Positions 63,647-64,000 of a stretch of DNA of 64,000 bases are shown in pieces (within the stretch, counting starts at the first letter, position 1; the number at the start of each line of letters is the position of its first letter). The stretch spans positions 62,001 through 126,000 of the forward strand of contig CAJIZL010000001.1 in assembly GCA_905182035.1 (NCBI GenBank), given 5' to 3'. This DNA is from Oceanospirillaceae bacterium ASP10-02a (lineage in GTDB: Bacteria > Pseudomonadota > Gammaproteobacteria > Pseudomonadales > Balneatricaceae). Below the pieces are notes generated by a model, which was not told the origin of the DNA, searched no databases, and saw only the letters and a list, made by a program, of their open reading frames with translations. A program made the position numbers and the translations under genes.

Positions 63647-64000
63647 ATGACCCAACTCCTTCACGCCTCCAAAAGCCAGATGCAAAGCTGGCGTCGTCAT
63701 CTGCATCAGTACCCAGAAACTGAATTTTCGGTGTTTGATACGGCCGCCTTTGTGGTACAAAAGCTCACTGAGTTTGGCCTTGTTGTGCATCAAGGTATTG
63801 GCCAAATAGGCATCGTTGGTCAGTTATCCAAGGGATCCTCCAACAAAGCCATTGGATTAAGAGCCGACATGGATGCATTAGCTATCCAAGAGCTTAACGA
63901 GTTTTCCCACAAGTCCTTAAATGACGGGCGCATGCACGCCTGTGGTCACGATGGTCATACCAGCATGTTGTTAGGTGCAGCACAAGAGTTAGCAGCACAT
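63647..64000 (+). CDS. M20-family amidohydrolase, 5' part
   Basis: The first 118 residues of an amidohydrolase (N-acyl-amino-acid or hippurate hydrolase type), cut by the window end. Seen: WRRHLHQYPETEF, GLRADMDALAIQELN and the metal-binding HACGHDGHTSMLLGAA. It lies 43 bp after the GlcG-like gene. These cytoplasmic enzymes cleave N-acyl amino acids. Confidence 0.92.
   Translation, partial: MTQLLHASKSQMQSWRRHLHQYPETEFSVFDTAAFVVQKLTEFGLVVHQGIGQIGIVGQLSKGSSNKAIGLRADMDALAIQELNEFSHKSLNDGRMHACGHDGHTSMLLGAAQELAAH

Overview
The window reads as chromosome of a heterotrophic, probably marine, gammaproteobacterium. GC is roughly in the low forties by eye. GroESL, UvrB, MnmC, YciB, FxsA, YajQ, TrhO and AstA are all of gammaproteobacterial type, and oxidative catabolism genes are dense (GMC dehydrogenases, aldehyde dehydrogenases, xanthine dehydrogenase, a tricarboxylate-type transporter). 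I cannot name the genus. There is no insertion sequence, prophage, CRISPR array or rRNA; one tRNA, tRNA-Val(GAC), is present. Layout: 1-0.5 kb holds the end of a YeeE/YedE-type membrane protein and a YqcC-like gene, separated by a hairpin. 0.7-2.1 kb holds a PhyH-type Fe(II)/2-oxoglutarate oxygenase followed by an HD-domain protein with the ligand set of mixed-valent diiron oxygenases. This resembles the phosphonate-cleaving pairs PhnY/PhnZ and TmpA/TmpB, but the substrate-gating residues differ. 2.2-7.3 kb is a leftward operon (FGase-like hydrolase, aldehyde dehydrogenase, GMC alcohol dehydrogenase, DadA-like amino-acid dehydrogenase). 7.4-8.2 kb is a MOSC protein. 8.5-18.1 kb is the most striking block: a LysR regulator divergent from a TctC-TctA-TctB tripartite transporter, a large FAD/Fe-S D-2-hydroxyacid dehydrogenase, a two-subunit ThDP decarboxylase of the ComDE (sulfopyruvate decarboxylase) type and an FMN L-2-hydroxyacid dehydrogenase. 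An almost identical ungapped element of about 60 bp, with a palindromic core, stands before both leftward transcription units of this block. The set makes biochemical sense as import of a 2-hydroxyacid of either configuration, oxidation to the 2-oxoacid and decarboxylation to an aldehyde; sulfolactate is the best guess. 18-32 kb is mixed housekeeping and transport: GST, a SugE/Gdx guanidinium-type exporter, an SRAP protein, tRNA-Val, uvrB, an aminotransferase, an Atm1-type ABC exporter, RidA, a HAD phosphatase, a Na/Pi cotransporter, a phosphodiesterase next to a second choline-dehydrogenase-like GMC enzyme, and an aldo/keto reductase. 32-39 kb is a purine catabolic operon, xdhA-xdhB-xdhC-guaD, with a divergent RutR-like TetR regulator and a 20-bp palindrome at the xdhA start. 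39-44 kb holds an SbmA-like transporter, an amino-acid-synthesis (DUF1185) protein, a GabD-like dehydrogenase, a Nudix hydrolase and a TPM-protein relic. 44-59 kb is largely housekeeping: an MnmC whose methyltransferase half looks degenerate, cyclophilin, YciI, YciB, a proline racemase/hydroxyproline epimerase, a thioesterase, ABC and EamA transporters, groESL with a heat-shock promoter, FxsA, an alkyltransferase-like protein, TrhO with a strongly structured leader, MFS and YajQ. 59-64 kb holds a PanE-like reductase, arginine succinyltransferase astA followed closely by an orphan ThDP enzyme, a GlcG-like protein and the start of an M20 amidohydrolase. Functions given are from motif recognition by reading; no database search was possible.
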